63,787 nucleotides of DNA, from NCBI GenBank assembly GCA_944323045.1, contig CALUQX010000016.1:1-63787 (forward strand), read 5' to 3'. Shown here one piece after another: positions 52,827 through 59,879 of the stretch (its first letter is position 1; each line of letters starts with the position of its first letter). The translations under genes were made by a program, and so were the position numbers. This stretch comes from Candidatus Gastranaerophilales bacterium (GTDB lineage: Bacteria > Cyanobacteriota > Vampirovibrionia > Gastranaerophilales > Gastranaerophilaceae). The notes beneath the pieces are model-generated. The model was not told the origin of the DNA. It saw only the letters and a program-made list of their open reading frames with translations, and searched no databases.

Positions 52827-53906
52827 ATGTCTCAAAAAGCTTTCACTTTGGCAGAAGTTTTGATCACACTGGCGATAATCGGCGTTGTTGCGGCGATAAC
52901 GATACCAAGCCTCGTTAAGAATTACAACGAAAAGGCATGGGCAACGGCACAGGATGTGTTTACGAAACGTCTAGAAGTCGCAACCCGCCAAATGAACACC
53001 GAGGAAAAACTTGCGGGTTACTCAAGCACCATGGACTTTGTGAACGAACTTAAGAAGTACATAAAAATAACCCGCGTATGCGACAACAAAAACATTACAA
53101 AATGTTTTAATAAAGAGGTAATTTGGAACGAGGGCGAAGACCCGATAGATATGTCCACAATCAAGAATGCCGCATCCCTCGGACAGGATGACTGGGATAC
53201 AGATACAGTAGCAGTTCAGTTTGCGAACGGTGTAAATGCAGTAATCGCCTACAATCCGAATGCAACCCAAGACCCGTTTAATAATACATTTGCGGCGACA
53301 GCAGCAAGCATGGCGATTCTGTATGATGTGTCAGGCAACAAGAACCCGAATATGAAAGGCAAAGACATCGCCCATAACGCAAATGTAAAACAACTTGCAG
53401 GAGTAACAGGATGCTTGTTACCAGAAGACGAAGTAGGATTTTGCATAAGCCAGATACTAGGACCACAGAATGGCGGCTATGGACCATTAACCAAAGCACA
53501 ATGTGAAGAGATAGCAGATGCAGGTTATGGTAACAAGAAAGAATGGTGTGGCAAATATACAAGTGATTATTGGGCAGATGCGGTGAAAGCATGTGGCGGC
53601 GTAGATAACATGCCAACAATGGCGCAGTTAGCTGAATTAGCGGCATATTTATATGACTACGACGGCTCAATAGAGCTAGTTGGTGGAGTCTTTGTTCTAC
53701 CTCCATTGAACATGGATAAAGCGAGTCAATTCATTTCAGCTACACCATTAAGTCATAATATATTCTATATTTGGTCAGTACCAGAGATTGATGAGTTTGG
53801 GGCAGACTTTTTGGTCTACCTATATGATAGCATTCTTTATGGCAGATGTGATGGTGATAATGACCGTGGCGAAAGTAAGATGCTCGCGGTTTGTGTGGAC
53901 AACTAA
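52827..53906 (+). CDS. Long prepilin with variable C-terminal domain (paralog 1)
   Basis: A 359-residue prepilin with a minimal leader, MSQKA, then FTLAEVLITLAIIGVVAAIT. Residues 30-190 are almost identical to the paralog at 61762. The rest diverges but keeps a scaffold: KACGG, MPTMAQLAELAAYLYDYDG, ASQFISAT, WS, and LAVCV at the end. That pattern recalls the DUF1566/formylglycine-type, C-lectin-like fold used for display of variable surfaces. Many cysteines occur. Probably an adhesive minor or tip pilin. GGAGG precedes the ATG. Confidence 0.83.
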   Translation: MSQKAFTLAEVLITLAIIGVVAAITIPSLVKNYNEKAWATAQDVFTKRLEVATRQMNTEEKLAGYSSTMDFVNELKKYIKITRVCDNKNITKCFNKEVIWNEGEDPIDMSTIKNAASLGQDDWDTDTVAVQFANGVNAVIAYNPNATQDPFNNTFAATAASMAILYDVSGNKNPNMKGKDIAHNANVKQLAGVTGCLLPEDEVGFCISQILGPQNGGYGPLTKAQCEEIADAGYGNKKEWCGKYTSDYWADAVKACGGVDNMPTMAQLAELAAYLYDYDGSIELVGGVFVLPPLNMDKASQFISATPLSHNIFYIWSVPEIDEFGADFLVYLYDSILYGRCDGDNDRGESKMLAVCVDN

Positions 53907-53922
53907 GAGGCAGAGGCTCTTA
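53904..53922 (+). repeat. Hairpin at the prepilin stop codon, followed by GAAGGCACTA
   Basis: TAAGAG at 53904-53909, starting with the stop codon, pairs with CTCTTA at 53917-53922. TGAAGGCACTA follows. The same arrangement, with a longer stem, lies at 63043 after the other long prepilin. Confidence 0.55.
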
Positions 53923-53957
53923 CTGAAGGCACTATCGCACTAAGGAATTACAAGAAT

Positions 53958-53992
53958 AAGGCAATGCATGAATAGAGCGTTGCCTTATTTTT
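53958..53992 (+). terminator. Terminator after prepilin paralog 1
   Basis: AAGGCAATGC at 53958-53967 pairs with GCGTTGCCTT at 53977-53986 (one G-T pair), followed by ATTTTTATT. Confidence 0.8.
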
Positions 53993-54001
53993 ATTAACTA
54001 C

Positions 54002-54033
54002 TTAGTGCCTCAGCGCCCTAGCCTCTTAGTGCC
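54002..54033. repeat. Octamer array A
   Basis: Four 8-mers: TTAGTGCC, TCAGCGCC, CTAGCCTC, TTAGTGCC. On the minus strand the units end TAA, TAG, TGA and TAA, all stop triplets. Confidence 0.8.
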
Positions 54034-54041
54034 TTATATGA

Positions 54042-54066
54042 GTCAATGTGGATATTCTATGTTGAC
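54042..54066. repeat. 25-nt hairpin, copy 1
   Basis: GTCAATGTG...TATGTTGAC folds along its whole length. A second version at 63479-63503 keeps the fold with base-pair changes on both sides. Confidence 0.6.
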
Positions 54067-54081
54067 TGTTGTTGTAACTAC

Positions 54082-54113
54082 TTAGCCCCCTAGCCCCCTA
54101 GTGCCTTAGTGCC
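54082..54113. repeat. Octamer array B
   Basis: Four 8-mers: TTAGCCCC, CTAGCCCC, CTAGTGCC, TTAGTGCC. On the minus strand the units end TAA, TAG, TAG, TAA. Confidence 0.8.
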
Positions 54114-54128
54114 TTTTATCAGAGAACC

Positions 54129-54155
54129 GGTGCGTCGAAACGACAGCACCCTACG
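54129..54155 (-). repeat. REP-like hairpin (CGTAGGGTG type)
   Basis: On the minus strand CGTAGGGTGCTGTCG runs into a stem closing with CGACGCACC. A related CGTAGGGTG hairpin is at 63326. REP-like palindromes with this head occur in many bacteria. Confidence 0.6.
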
Positions 54156-54208
54156 ACTCTTTTGGTACGCATTTTTTTGACCCCTCACCAAGTTATAACA
54201 TTGCCTGT

Positions 54209-54255
54209 ACTTCTTTAGCGGTCACCCAAAGTGTAAAAGCGGACTTGTCCGCCCC
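54209..54255. repeat. ACTTCTTTAGC element, copy 1
   Basis: ACTTCTTTAGC, then CCCAAAGTGTAAAA, then hairpin GCGGAC-TT-GTCCGC and CCC. Copy 2 is at 63549. The hairpin stems differ at two pairs and both changes are compensated. Confidence 0.7.
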
Positions 54256-54300
54256 GCAAGGGTCGAGGAAAAGTGGCGTTGGCTGATTCATGTAACCCGC

Positions 54301-54332
54301 TTAATCACCTAATCACTCAGTCACTTAATCAC
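54301..54332. repeat. Octamer array C
   Basis: Four 8-mers: TTAATCAC, CTAATCAC, TCAGTCAC, TTAATCAC. On the minus strand units read GTGATTAA, GTGACTGA, GTGATTAG, GTGATTAA, each ending in a stop triplet. Confidence 0.8.
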
Positions 54333-54345
54333 TTTTGTAACAACC

Positions 54346-54373
54346 GTTCACTGTTCACGGTTCACCGTTCACA
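54346..54373. repeat. Heptamer array
   Basis: Four 7-mers: GTTCACT, GTTCACG, GTTCACC, GTTCACA. Only the last base varies. Confidence 0.8.
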
Positions 54374-54521
54374 GAACATCCTTTATCCCCCTTTACAAAA
54401 TGTTTTATTTTCTAAAAATATGGGCATATAAAATATTAGGGTCGATAATCTCAAAAGTCATGCTGTGTAAGTGTTTGAGGCATGTTAACTTTTGTAACAA
54501 ATGAGGGTATTTATGAAATTG

Positions 54522-54575
54522 CACCTTAATAGAAGTTTTTATATATATAAGAAGTAATAGAAAAGAGAGCGAGTT
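54522..54575 (+). promoter_or_regulatory. Leader shared with the small gene at 27852
   Basis: CCTTAAT...TTTTTATATATATAAGAAGTAATA and GAGAGCGAGTT before the ATG match the upstream region of the 80-residue protein gene at 27852. This suggests co-regulation. Confidence 0.55.
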
Positions 54576-56252
54576 ATGGCACCATTACCAGGACTATCAT
54601 CATCCTATACAAATAAATATCAGGTCACTCGTGATGCAAGCGGGAAGATTGTCACAGGCGATTCTATTTCTACCAAGACAAAGGCGACACTTGCATCATC
54701 TACTCGTTCTACGACTTTTTCTTCAGGAGCTCGTCCAACCAGAATATATGCTGCAAGCACATCCAATAAAGCGTTATCCGGTGCTGGACTTGAAAGAGGA
54801 CCGGATGGAAGATTGCGTTCTAATTTTGATGCTTCAGCTTACCGCCAACATGTACCTTCTTCTTTGAAACCGACGACTATAACTATAACAGGCGGTTCAA
54901 GTTGTAATCATGCTGCAAATACTTCTGGTGCAAGTGTTGCAGATATAGCTACAGCAGTTGTCGGACTTGCTACGGCTATAAATAACAATAAAGAAGTTTT
55001 TGGCGAATTGAATGCTTTATTTAAAGGCAAGACAACAACACCGTCAAGCGATACATCAGGCAAAGACTCATTATCTAAGATGAGTGACTGCAATGATTCT
55101 ACATCATTACGTGCTGCTATAGAAACAGCAAGGGCTGATAAAGCAGACATTGATGCTAATATTGCAAAACTCAAAGGCGGATTAGATGCGAAAAAATCTG
55201 CCGCTGATGCTGCAAAAGAAAAATTAGAAGGCGAAAAAGGTCTTAATGCACAGGTTAAGGCTCAAGAAGATGTTGTTAAACAGAAAACAGATGCATTAGA
55301 CACTGCTAAACAGAGAAAAACTGATGCGGAAGCAACTAAGAAACGCAGTCAGGAAACATTAAATACAGCTAAAGAAGCTGTTGGCGGTGCTAAACAGTCT
55401 GTAGATTCTGCTACAACAAATCTTGCAAATGCTAAATCAGCATTAGCAAGCACTCCGAAAGAAACAATAGGTCCGGATGGAACTGCTGTACCGAATGAAC
55501 CGGCATACTCTAATGCTCAAAAAGCTGTACAAGAAGCTCAAACTCAACTTGATAATGCAATAAATAATTTAAAAACTAAAGAAGATTCTTATAATACAGC
55601 ATTGAACAATTATAAGAAAGCTGCAGAAGGCTTTGCTAATGCTCAAAAAGGTGTTACAGAAGCTGAAAACAATGTTAAGACAGCAACTGACCAGTTAGAA
55701 AAAGAACAGAGCAAGTTGAATGAACTCAAGAAAGAACAGACAAGCTTGCAACAAACTGTTCAGGCATATGAAGATGATCAGGAAGCTATTAAAGACTTAG
55801 AAAAACAGAGCGAAGATTATCAAACTGCTATAGACAAGCAGGACAAACGTCTACTAACATTGCAGACTAAAGAAGCTAATGAATTAAAGAAATTAACAAA
55901 TGAAGTAAACAATGATCTTGCAAAAATTATGAAACGTGAAGGTCAAATCAATGATGATGACGGTATGAGTCTTAGAGAAAAGATTAAGGCGAACAAAAAT
56001 GACCGTGCGAATGAAAAAGTAAGAGAAAAATTGCTTAGACAAGAAGAACTGCAAAGAAAAGTTGATGTTACTAATCTGCTTGCTAAAAATGACGGATTTT
56101 CTTTTGCAGGCAGCGATCTTGTATTCAGAAGCGGCAACTACTCAACAGGTGACAAAGAAGCATTCTATATGATAGGTTCCAAAGTGGTTGATGCTGCAAC
56201 ATATGAAAGAGAATATGAAAAAGCAAAAGCTGCAGCAGAACAGGCGGCTTAA
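54576..56252 (+). CDS. Long coiled-coil hypothetical protein
   Basis: A 558-residue protein. The first 100 residues are Ser/Thr-rich and probably disordered, residues 118-150 form an Ala/Val-rich helix (ASVADIATAVVGLATAINNN), and about 180-490 is continuous coiled coil (DALDTAKQRKTDAEATKKRS, LEKEQSKLNELKKEQTSLQQ). A short globular end follows (GSDLVFRSGNYSTGDKEAFY). There is no signal peptide. It resembles structural or cytoskeletal-type filament proteins by composition only. It has its own conserved leader and a terminator-like hairpin downstream at 56338. Confidence 0.7.
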   Translation: MAPLPGLSSSYTNKYQVTRDASGKIVTGDSISTKTKATLASSTRSTTFSSGARPTRIYAASTSNKALSGAGLERGPDGRLRSNFDASAYRQHVPSSLKPTTITITGGSSCNHAANTSGASVADIATAVVGLATAINNNKEVFGELNALFKGKTTTPSSDTSGKDSLSKMSDCNDSTSLRAAIETARADKADIDANIAKLKGGLDAKKSAADAAKEKLEGEKGLNAQVKAQEDVVKQKTDALDTAKQRKTDAEATKKRSQETLNTAKEAVGGAKQSVDSATTNLANAKSALASTPKETIGPDGTAVPNEPAYSNAQKAVQEAQTQLDNAINNLKTKEDSYNTALNNYKKAAEGFANAQKGVTEAENNVKTATDQLEKEQSKLNELKKEQTSLQQTVQAYEDDQEAIKDLEKQSEDYQTAIDKQDKRLLTLQTKEANELKKLTNEVNNDLAKIMKREGQINDDDGMSLREKIKANKNDRANEKVREKLLRQEELQRKVDVTNLLAKNDGFSFAGSDLVFRSGNYSTGDKEAFYMIGSKVVDAATYEREYEKAKAAAEQAA

Positions 56253-56281
56253 TCTGAACTTAACAATTAATTTACATACGC

Positions 56282-56310
56282 TTTACTTTTAAATTGAGTT
56301 ATTGTATAGT
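56282..56310 (+). promoter_or_regulatory. Promoter of the rimP-nusA operon
   Basis: TTTACT at 56282-56287 and TATAGT at 56305-56310 are 17 bases apart. Transcription would begin near 56317, upstream of the intrinsic terminator at 56338. Confidence 0.55.
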
Positions 56311-56337
56311 AACGATAGAGACAGTATTGTCTAGGAC

Positions 56338-56366
56338 AAAAAGAACGGGCAGCCCCGTTCTTTTTT
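56338..56366 (+). terminator. Intrinsic terminator in the rimP leader (possible attenuator)
   Basis: GAACGGG at 56343-56349 pairs with CCCGTTC at 56354-56360, flanked by five A and six T. It lies downstream of the likely rimP promoter and 25 bases before the rimP ATG, after a small AGACA/TGTCT hairpin. It could also simply end the coiled-coil gene. Confidence 0.75.
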
Positions 56367-56390
56367 CACTAATGTTAGGAAGGTTCAGCT

Positions 56391-56873
56391 ATGAAGCACG
56401 AAATTAACAGGCATGAAATACTTGAAAAGGTAACACCATTAATAGAGAACACGGCGATGCGATTCGGGTTTGTGCCGGTTGAGATCGAGTTTGTAAAGGA
56501 GAATCACCGCTGGTTTTTGCGGATATATCTTTATTCAAGAGAGCGAGACATAACGCTTGATGATTGTGAGAATGTCACAAGAAGTCTGAGTGATTTTCTG
56601 GACGAGCTTATTCCTGTGAAATACTATCTTGAAGTTTCATCACCGGGGCTTGAGCGCAAGTTCAAATCGGAAAAGGAATTTCTTATCTTCAAAGGCAGGC
56701 GGATAAGTGTAAAGTTAAAGCAGCCGTTAGAAGGCGAAGAAGAAAAGATTTTCAAAGGTGAGATACTTGATTATGATACAAACGAAGGCTTGAAACTATT
56801 TAGGTTTGACGACGGGCAGGAGCTCCTCATTCCGCGTAGTAATATTCAGTCTGCTAAGCTGTATATGGATTGA
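56391..56873 (+). CDS. rimP: Ribosome maturation factor RimP
   Basis: A 160-residue factor needed for 30S subunit assembly. VTPLIENTAMRFGFVPVEIE, LRIYLYSRERDITLDDCENV and YYLEVSSPGLERKFKSEKEF are the family's conserved blocks, with an SH3-like C-terminus (GEILDYDTNEGLKLF). AGGAAGG precedes the ATG. It normally abuts nusA; here a small cassette lies between them. Confidence 0.94.
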   Translation: MKHEINRHEILEKVTPLIENTAMRFGFVPVEIEFVKENHRWFLRIYLYSRERDITLDDCENVTRSLSDFLDELIPVKYYLEVSSPGLERKFKSEKEFLIFKGRRISVKLKQPLEGEEEKIFKGEILDYDTNEGLKLFRFDDGQELLIPRSNIQSAKLYMD

Positions 56874-56884
56874 AGGGAATTAAG

Positions 56885-56920
56885 GTGAGTAGAGTGACTA
56901 TAGTGAGTGAGGTGAGTAAT
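56885..56920. repeat. Left terminal repeat of the S23 cassette (four 9-mers)
   Basis: GTGAGTAGA, GTGACTATA, GTGAGTGAG, GTGAGTAAT, preceded by TTAAG. The last unit includes the first two bases of the S23 ATG. The mirror-image set is at 57287-57322. Confidence 0.85.
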
Positions 56921-57278
56921 GTATCATAAAGATTTAGAAATTTACAAAAAATCAATGGATTTTGTTGTTAGTGTTTATGAACTAACAAATAATTTCCCTA
57001 AGGATGAAAATTTTGGGCTTATTAGTCAGTTGAGAAGGGCAGCAATATCAATTCCTTCAAATATTGCTGAAGGATGTGCGCGTGGTTCTGATAAGCAAAT
57101 CTATCATTTTGTAAATATAGCATTAGGTTCCTTAGCAGAAGTTGAAACACAATTAGAAATTTCACAACGATTAGGATATATAAAAGATTTTTCATATATA
57201 GAAAATGATTTTCAAAGTTTAAAATCATTATTATTAGGATTTAGAAAGCATATAATAAAGCGAGTGGACTATGATTAA
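56919..57278 (+). CDS. Four-helix-bundle protein, S23/IVP family
   Basis: A 119-residue protein of the family encoded in intervening sequences of some 23S rRNA genes, also related in fold to the Avd accessory protein of diversity-generating retroelements. FGLISQLRRAAISIPSNIAEG and HFVNIALGSLAEVETQLEIS are diagnostic. Members form rings and bind nucleic acid; their role is poorly known. Here the gene is alone between rimP and nusA, its ATG inside the left terminal repeat and its stop nine bases from the right one. This suggests insertion of a small mobile cassette. Confidence 0.9.
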   Translation: MYHKDLEIYKKSMDFVVSVYELTNNFPKDENFGLISQLRRAAISIPSNIAEGCARGSDKQIYHFVNIALGSLAEVETQLEISQRLGYIKDFSYIENDFQSLKSLLLGFRKHIIKRVDYD

Positions 57279-57286
57279 TTAAATAC

Positions 57287-57322
57287 GTTACTCACTCTAC
57301 TCACTTTACTTACAATACTCAC
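57287..57322. repeat. Right terminal repeat of the S23 cassette (four 9-mers)
   Basis: GTTACTCAC, TCTACTCAC, TTTACTTAC, AATACTCAC, followed by TTAAG. Read on the minus strand these are GTGAGTATT, GTAAGTAAA, GTGAGTAGA, GTGAGTAAC, matching the left end in inverted orientation. Confidence 0.85.
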
Positions 57323-57343
57323 TTAAGTAGAAAGGCAACACAA

Positions 57344-58582
57344 ATGATTAAAATTGGATCAGCATTATTTGAAGCATGTGAAGAACTGGAAAGAGAAAAA
57401 GGGATACCGAAAGAGGTATTGATAAACTCTCTTTGCGACGCAATGGTAACCGCATATAAGAAAAATATGCGCATTAAAGAAGCCGATAATATCGAGTCTA
57501 TTCTCGATGAACAATCCGGCGAAATTGGTGTTTTTAAAACAAAATTGGTAGTAGATTCCGTAGAAAATGAAGATGAAGAAATTTCACTCGCCGAAGCTAA
57601 AGAAATAGTAGAAGATGTAGAAGTCGGCGATGAAGTTAAAATCGAAGTTACTCCAGAACAGTTCGGTCGTATCGCAGCACAAGCCGCTAAACAGGTTATC
57701 ACCCAGAGAATCCGCGAAGCCGAAAAAAATCTTGTAATGCAAGAGTTTCTGGATAAAAAAGGAACACTTACTACCGGTATTATCCAACGCGTAGAAAATA
57801 GAAACGTAATAGTTAATATCGGTAAAATCGACGCTATTATGCCGCAAAAAGAACAAATCCCGGGCGAATACTATAAACCGGGTAATAGAATCAGAGTTTT
57901 CGTACTTAATGTAAAAGAAACAACAAGACTGCCGCAGGTGATAGTTTCCCACGCACACGCAGAAATAGTCAGAGAATTGTTTGAATTGGAAGTCCCGGAA
58001 ATTGAAGACGGTATCGTTGAAATTAAATCAATTTCCCGTGAAGCCGGCTACAGAACAAAAATCGCTGTTTGGTCTAATGACCCTGAAGTTGATTGCGTAG
58101 GGGCTTGTATCGGTCCTCGCGGATCTCGTATCCAGACAATTGTTTCAGAATTAAAAAATGAAAAAATAGATATCGTTAGATACTCTGAAGACCCCGTAGA
58201 ATATATTGTTAATGCACTGTCTCCGGCAAGAGTTGTCTCAGTAGATATCCTCGCTGATGATGAATATTCTCACGAAGCTATGGTTGTCGTTTCTGATGAC
58301 CAGTTGTCTCTGGCTATAGGTCGTGATGGTCAGAATGTACGACTCGCTCATAAATTGACCGGCTGGAAAATAGATATCAAGAGCGTTTCTCAGATGGAAC
58401 GCGCTGAGGCTCAAAATATGCAGAATTACGAAGAAGAACCTCAAGATGATTACGAAGAAGATAGCCAACCTGATGAACTTCAACAGGAAATAGAAGAAGA
58501 AATGAATCAGCAGGCTATTGATGAAGAAGACTTCCCGCAGGAAGAACCCGCTGAAGAAACTTCTGAAGATATAGAAGAATAA
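57344..58582 (+). CDS. nusA: Transcription termination/antitermination factor NusA
   Basis: A 412-residue factor that binds RNA polymerase and nascent RNA. The N-terminal domain is at about 1-125, S1 domain at about 130-200 (GTLTTGIIQRVENRNVIVNI), and two KH domains follow (GACIGPRGSRIQTIVSELKN; DDQLSLAIGRDGQNVRLAHK). It ends in a 40-residue Glu/Asp/Gln tail instead of the acidic repeats of E. coli. AGAAAGG precedes the ATG. It is probably read from the rimP promoter through the S23 cassette. Confidence 0.95.
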   Translation: MIKIGSALFEACEELEREKGIPKEVLINSLCDAMVTAYKKNMRIKEADNIESILDEQSGEIGVFKTKLVVDSVENEDEEISLAEAKEIVEDVEVGDEVKIEVTPEQFGRIAAQAAKQVITQRIREAEKNLVMQEFLDKKGTLTTGIIQRVENRNVIVNIGKIDAIMPQKEQIPGEYYKPGNRIRVFVLNVKETTRLPQVIVSHAHAEIVRELFELEVPEIEDGIVEIKSISREAGYRTKIAVWSNDPEVDCVGACIGPRGSRIQTIVSELKNEKIDIVRYSEDPVEYIVNALSPARVVSVDILADDEYSHEAMVVVSDDQLSLAIGRDGQNVRLAHKLTGWKIDIKSVSQMERAEAQNMQNYEEEPQDDYEEDSQPDELQQEIEEEMNQQAIDEEDFPQEEPAEETSEDIEE

Positions 58583-58603
58583 TTTAATTAAATATCTTGA
58601 TTT

Positions 58604-58633
58604 AAGAATACCCGCAAACAAGCGGGTATTCTT
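58604..58633 (+). terminator. Terminator after nusA
   Basis: AAGAATACCCGC at 58604-58615 pairs perfectly with GCGGGTATTCTT at 58622-58633. The T tract is short (TCTTATTAT). Confidence 0.8.
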
Positions 58634-58693
58634 ATTATGTAACGAATTGTAAAGATGAATTTAAAATAGGCTGAAATCCAGATATACTGCCTC

Positions 58694-58728
58694 ATAGGAT
58701 AGGATAGGATAGGATAGGATAGGATAGG
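58694..58728. repeat. Perfect pentamer array (ATAGG x7)
   Basis: Seven exact ATAGG copies followed by GCGGGGCGAGG. Arrays this regular can change length by slipped replication. It lies about 115 bases before the gene at 58842, where a length change could alter promoter spacing. The rest of 58634-58841 shows nothing else clear. Confidence 0.9.
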
Positions 58729-58841
58729 GCGGGGCGAGGGCAACTATTGTATAAAAAGCGTTTTAATAAAAGAGTAAGGGAAAATTAATTTTCACAAGTA
58801 GAACTAAAATTCACACTCAAAAAAGGAAAGGAAAAAGTATT

Positions 58842-59252
58842 ATGAGTATTGGTAAAATTGTCGGGTTAGTAACAAAAAGTTTGTCATCATCAAAAGCAGT
58901 ACAAAACGCATGCCGCACAGGCGCAAAATATTTTAAAACAGCTCCTGTCACAACACAAAACATTGCAGGTCAGGCACTTAAAACAAATCATATGACAGGT
59001 ACACAGTTTGCAAAATTGGCAGATGGAACAAAAACTGTGGTGCTTGGTTCAGGTAATAGATTGAGCAAAGTACTCGGGGAAGGCACAAGCATTGTTTCAT
59101 ATCCAAAAGGCAGTTTCTTCGGCGGTAAAACCGGCTTGATTCGACTAGCAGGAAAAGATGCAAGCAACCCTATTGGTGCTTTATCATTCACCCCGAAAGA
59201 ATACGGTGACTTTGTAAAATTAATGAAAGATTTAAATAAAATTTATGCATAA
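58842..59252 (+). CDS. Hypothetical protein, possible pair with next gene
   Basis: A 136-residue basic protein. The N-terminus is an amphipathic helix (IGKIVGLVTKSLSSSKAVQN), and the middle is beta-rich (TVVLGSGNRLSKVLGEGTSI, KTGLIRLAGKDASNP), ending in a helix (KEYGDFVKLMKDLNKI). No family recognised. The following gene has the same helix-strands-helix plan, so the two may be distant paralogs. GGAAAGGAAAAAG precedes the ATG. Confidence 0.6.
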   Translation: MSIGKIVGLVTKSLSSSKAVQNACRTGAKYFKTAPVTTQNIAGQALKTNHMTGTQFAKLADGTKTVVLGSGNRLSKVLGEGTSIVSYPKGSFFGGKTGLIRLAGKDASNPIGALSFTPKEYGDFVKLMKDLNKIYA

Positions 59253-59299
59253 GATGCAGGTAAATGTGTAGAAATAATTAATGAAAGGAGTTCAGGCAC

Positions 59300-59644
59300 A
59301 TGATTAACAAGGTTATTAGTAAGTTGGTAACAGCAAACGGAACAACAGTTACAAAATTTTTGGAAGAGCCAATGCGCGCAGGTTACGGTCGTATAGCAAA
59401 ATCAATAAAATATCCGGCAGGTTCTCCTCTGGCAAAAAGTGGAATTGATGAAGTCATTATTAGAGATGCCGGCAAAGAAGGAAAACATATTATGGCATTA
59501 TCAAAAGATGGCAAATGCAGGGCATTAGGATTAACAAAACCTTCCTGGAAAAATGAGCAATCTGTTATTCCACAGCTTAAAGAGTATCTGGAAAGTCTGG
59601 CAACTTTAAAAAATAGATTTAATGTAGATGTCTTTAATAAATAA
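59300..59644 (+). CDS. Hypothetical protein
   Basis: A 114-residue basic protein. It begins MINKVISKLVTANGTTVTKF, has a strand-rich centre (GIDEVIIRDAGKEGKHIMAL) and ends in a helix (VIPQLKEYLESLATLKNR). The layout resembles the preceding 136-residue protein, 47 bases upstream. AAAGGAG precedes the ATG by about nine bases. A long perfect palindrome follows the stop. Function unknown. Confidence 0.6.
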   Translation: MINKVISKLVTANGTTVTKFLEEPMRAGYGRIAKSIKYPAGSPLAKSGIDEVIIRDAGKEGKHIMALSKDGKCRALGLTKPSWKNEQSVIPQLKEYLESLATLKNRFNVDVFNK

Positions 59645-59672
59645 TATAAAAATAAAACAAATCAGATTGAAA

Positions 59673-59710
59673 AACGCGAAAAATGGTCATTAATGACCAT
59701 TTTTCGCGTT
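59673..59710. repeat. 38-bp perfect palindrome
   Basis: Positions 59673-59691 are the exact reverse complement of 59692-59710 with no loop (AACGCGAAAAATGGTCATT and its mirror). It could act as a bidirectional terminator or form a cruciform; the length and perfection exceed the other terminators here. Confidence 0.85.
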
Positions 59711-59738
59711 AAATCATTATGGCGTAAACCCTATAATA

Positions 59739-59765
59739 AAAGGCAGTATCACAAACTGCCTTTTT
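59739..59765 (+). terminator. Rho-independent terminator before tuf
   Basis: AAAGGCAGT at 59739-59747 pairs with ACTGCCTTT at 59755-59763, followed by TT and an AT-rich run. It closes the unit upstream of tuf. Confidence 0.75.
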
Positions 59766-59781
59766 AATTATAATTATTCTG

Positions 59782-59812
59782 TTGACAAAAAATATTGAGC
59801 ATATAAGATAAT
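59782..59812 (+). promoter_or_regulatory. tuf promoter
   Basis: TTGACA at 59782-59787 with GATAAT at 59807-59812, a 19-base spacer. Before the ATG, GAGATTAATCTC (59868-59879) is a palindrome that includes part of the AAAAGGAG ribosome-binding site. Confidence 0.5.
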
Positions 59813-59879
59813 AATATGGCTTAAAAGACCAAAAATCGTAATGTAGTAATATATTAGTAAAAAAAAGGAGATTAATCTC

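Larger units (their letters stand above)
53923..54521. other. Noncoding repeat-rich region after prepilin paralog 1
   Basis: No convincing gene. It contains, in order, a terminator, octamer array A, a 25-nt hairpin, octamer array B, a REP-like hairpin, the ACTTCTTTAGC element, octamer array C and the heptamer array. The same kinds of element recur after paralog 2 (63043-63600). 54380-54520 is AT-rich with nothing further seen. Confidence 0.75.
56880..57327. mobile_element. Putative non-autonomous cassette carrying an S23/IVP gene
   Basis: About 450 bases bounded by inverted 36-bp ends, each of four 9-mers, with TTAAG at both outer edges. It interrupts the usual rimP-nusA order without breaking either gene. 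No transposase is inside, so movement would need help from elsewhere. The unit is inferred from structure and context. Confidence 0.6.

Noticed and set aside
53923-54373. CRISPR array
   Set aside because: Repeats are 7-9 bp and directly abutting, with no spacers, and no cas genes are present.
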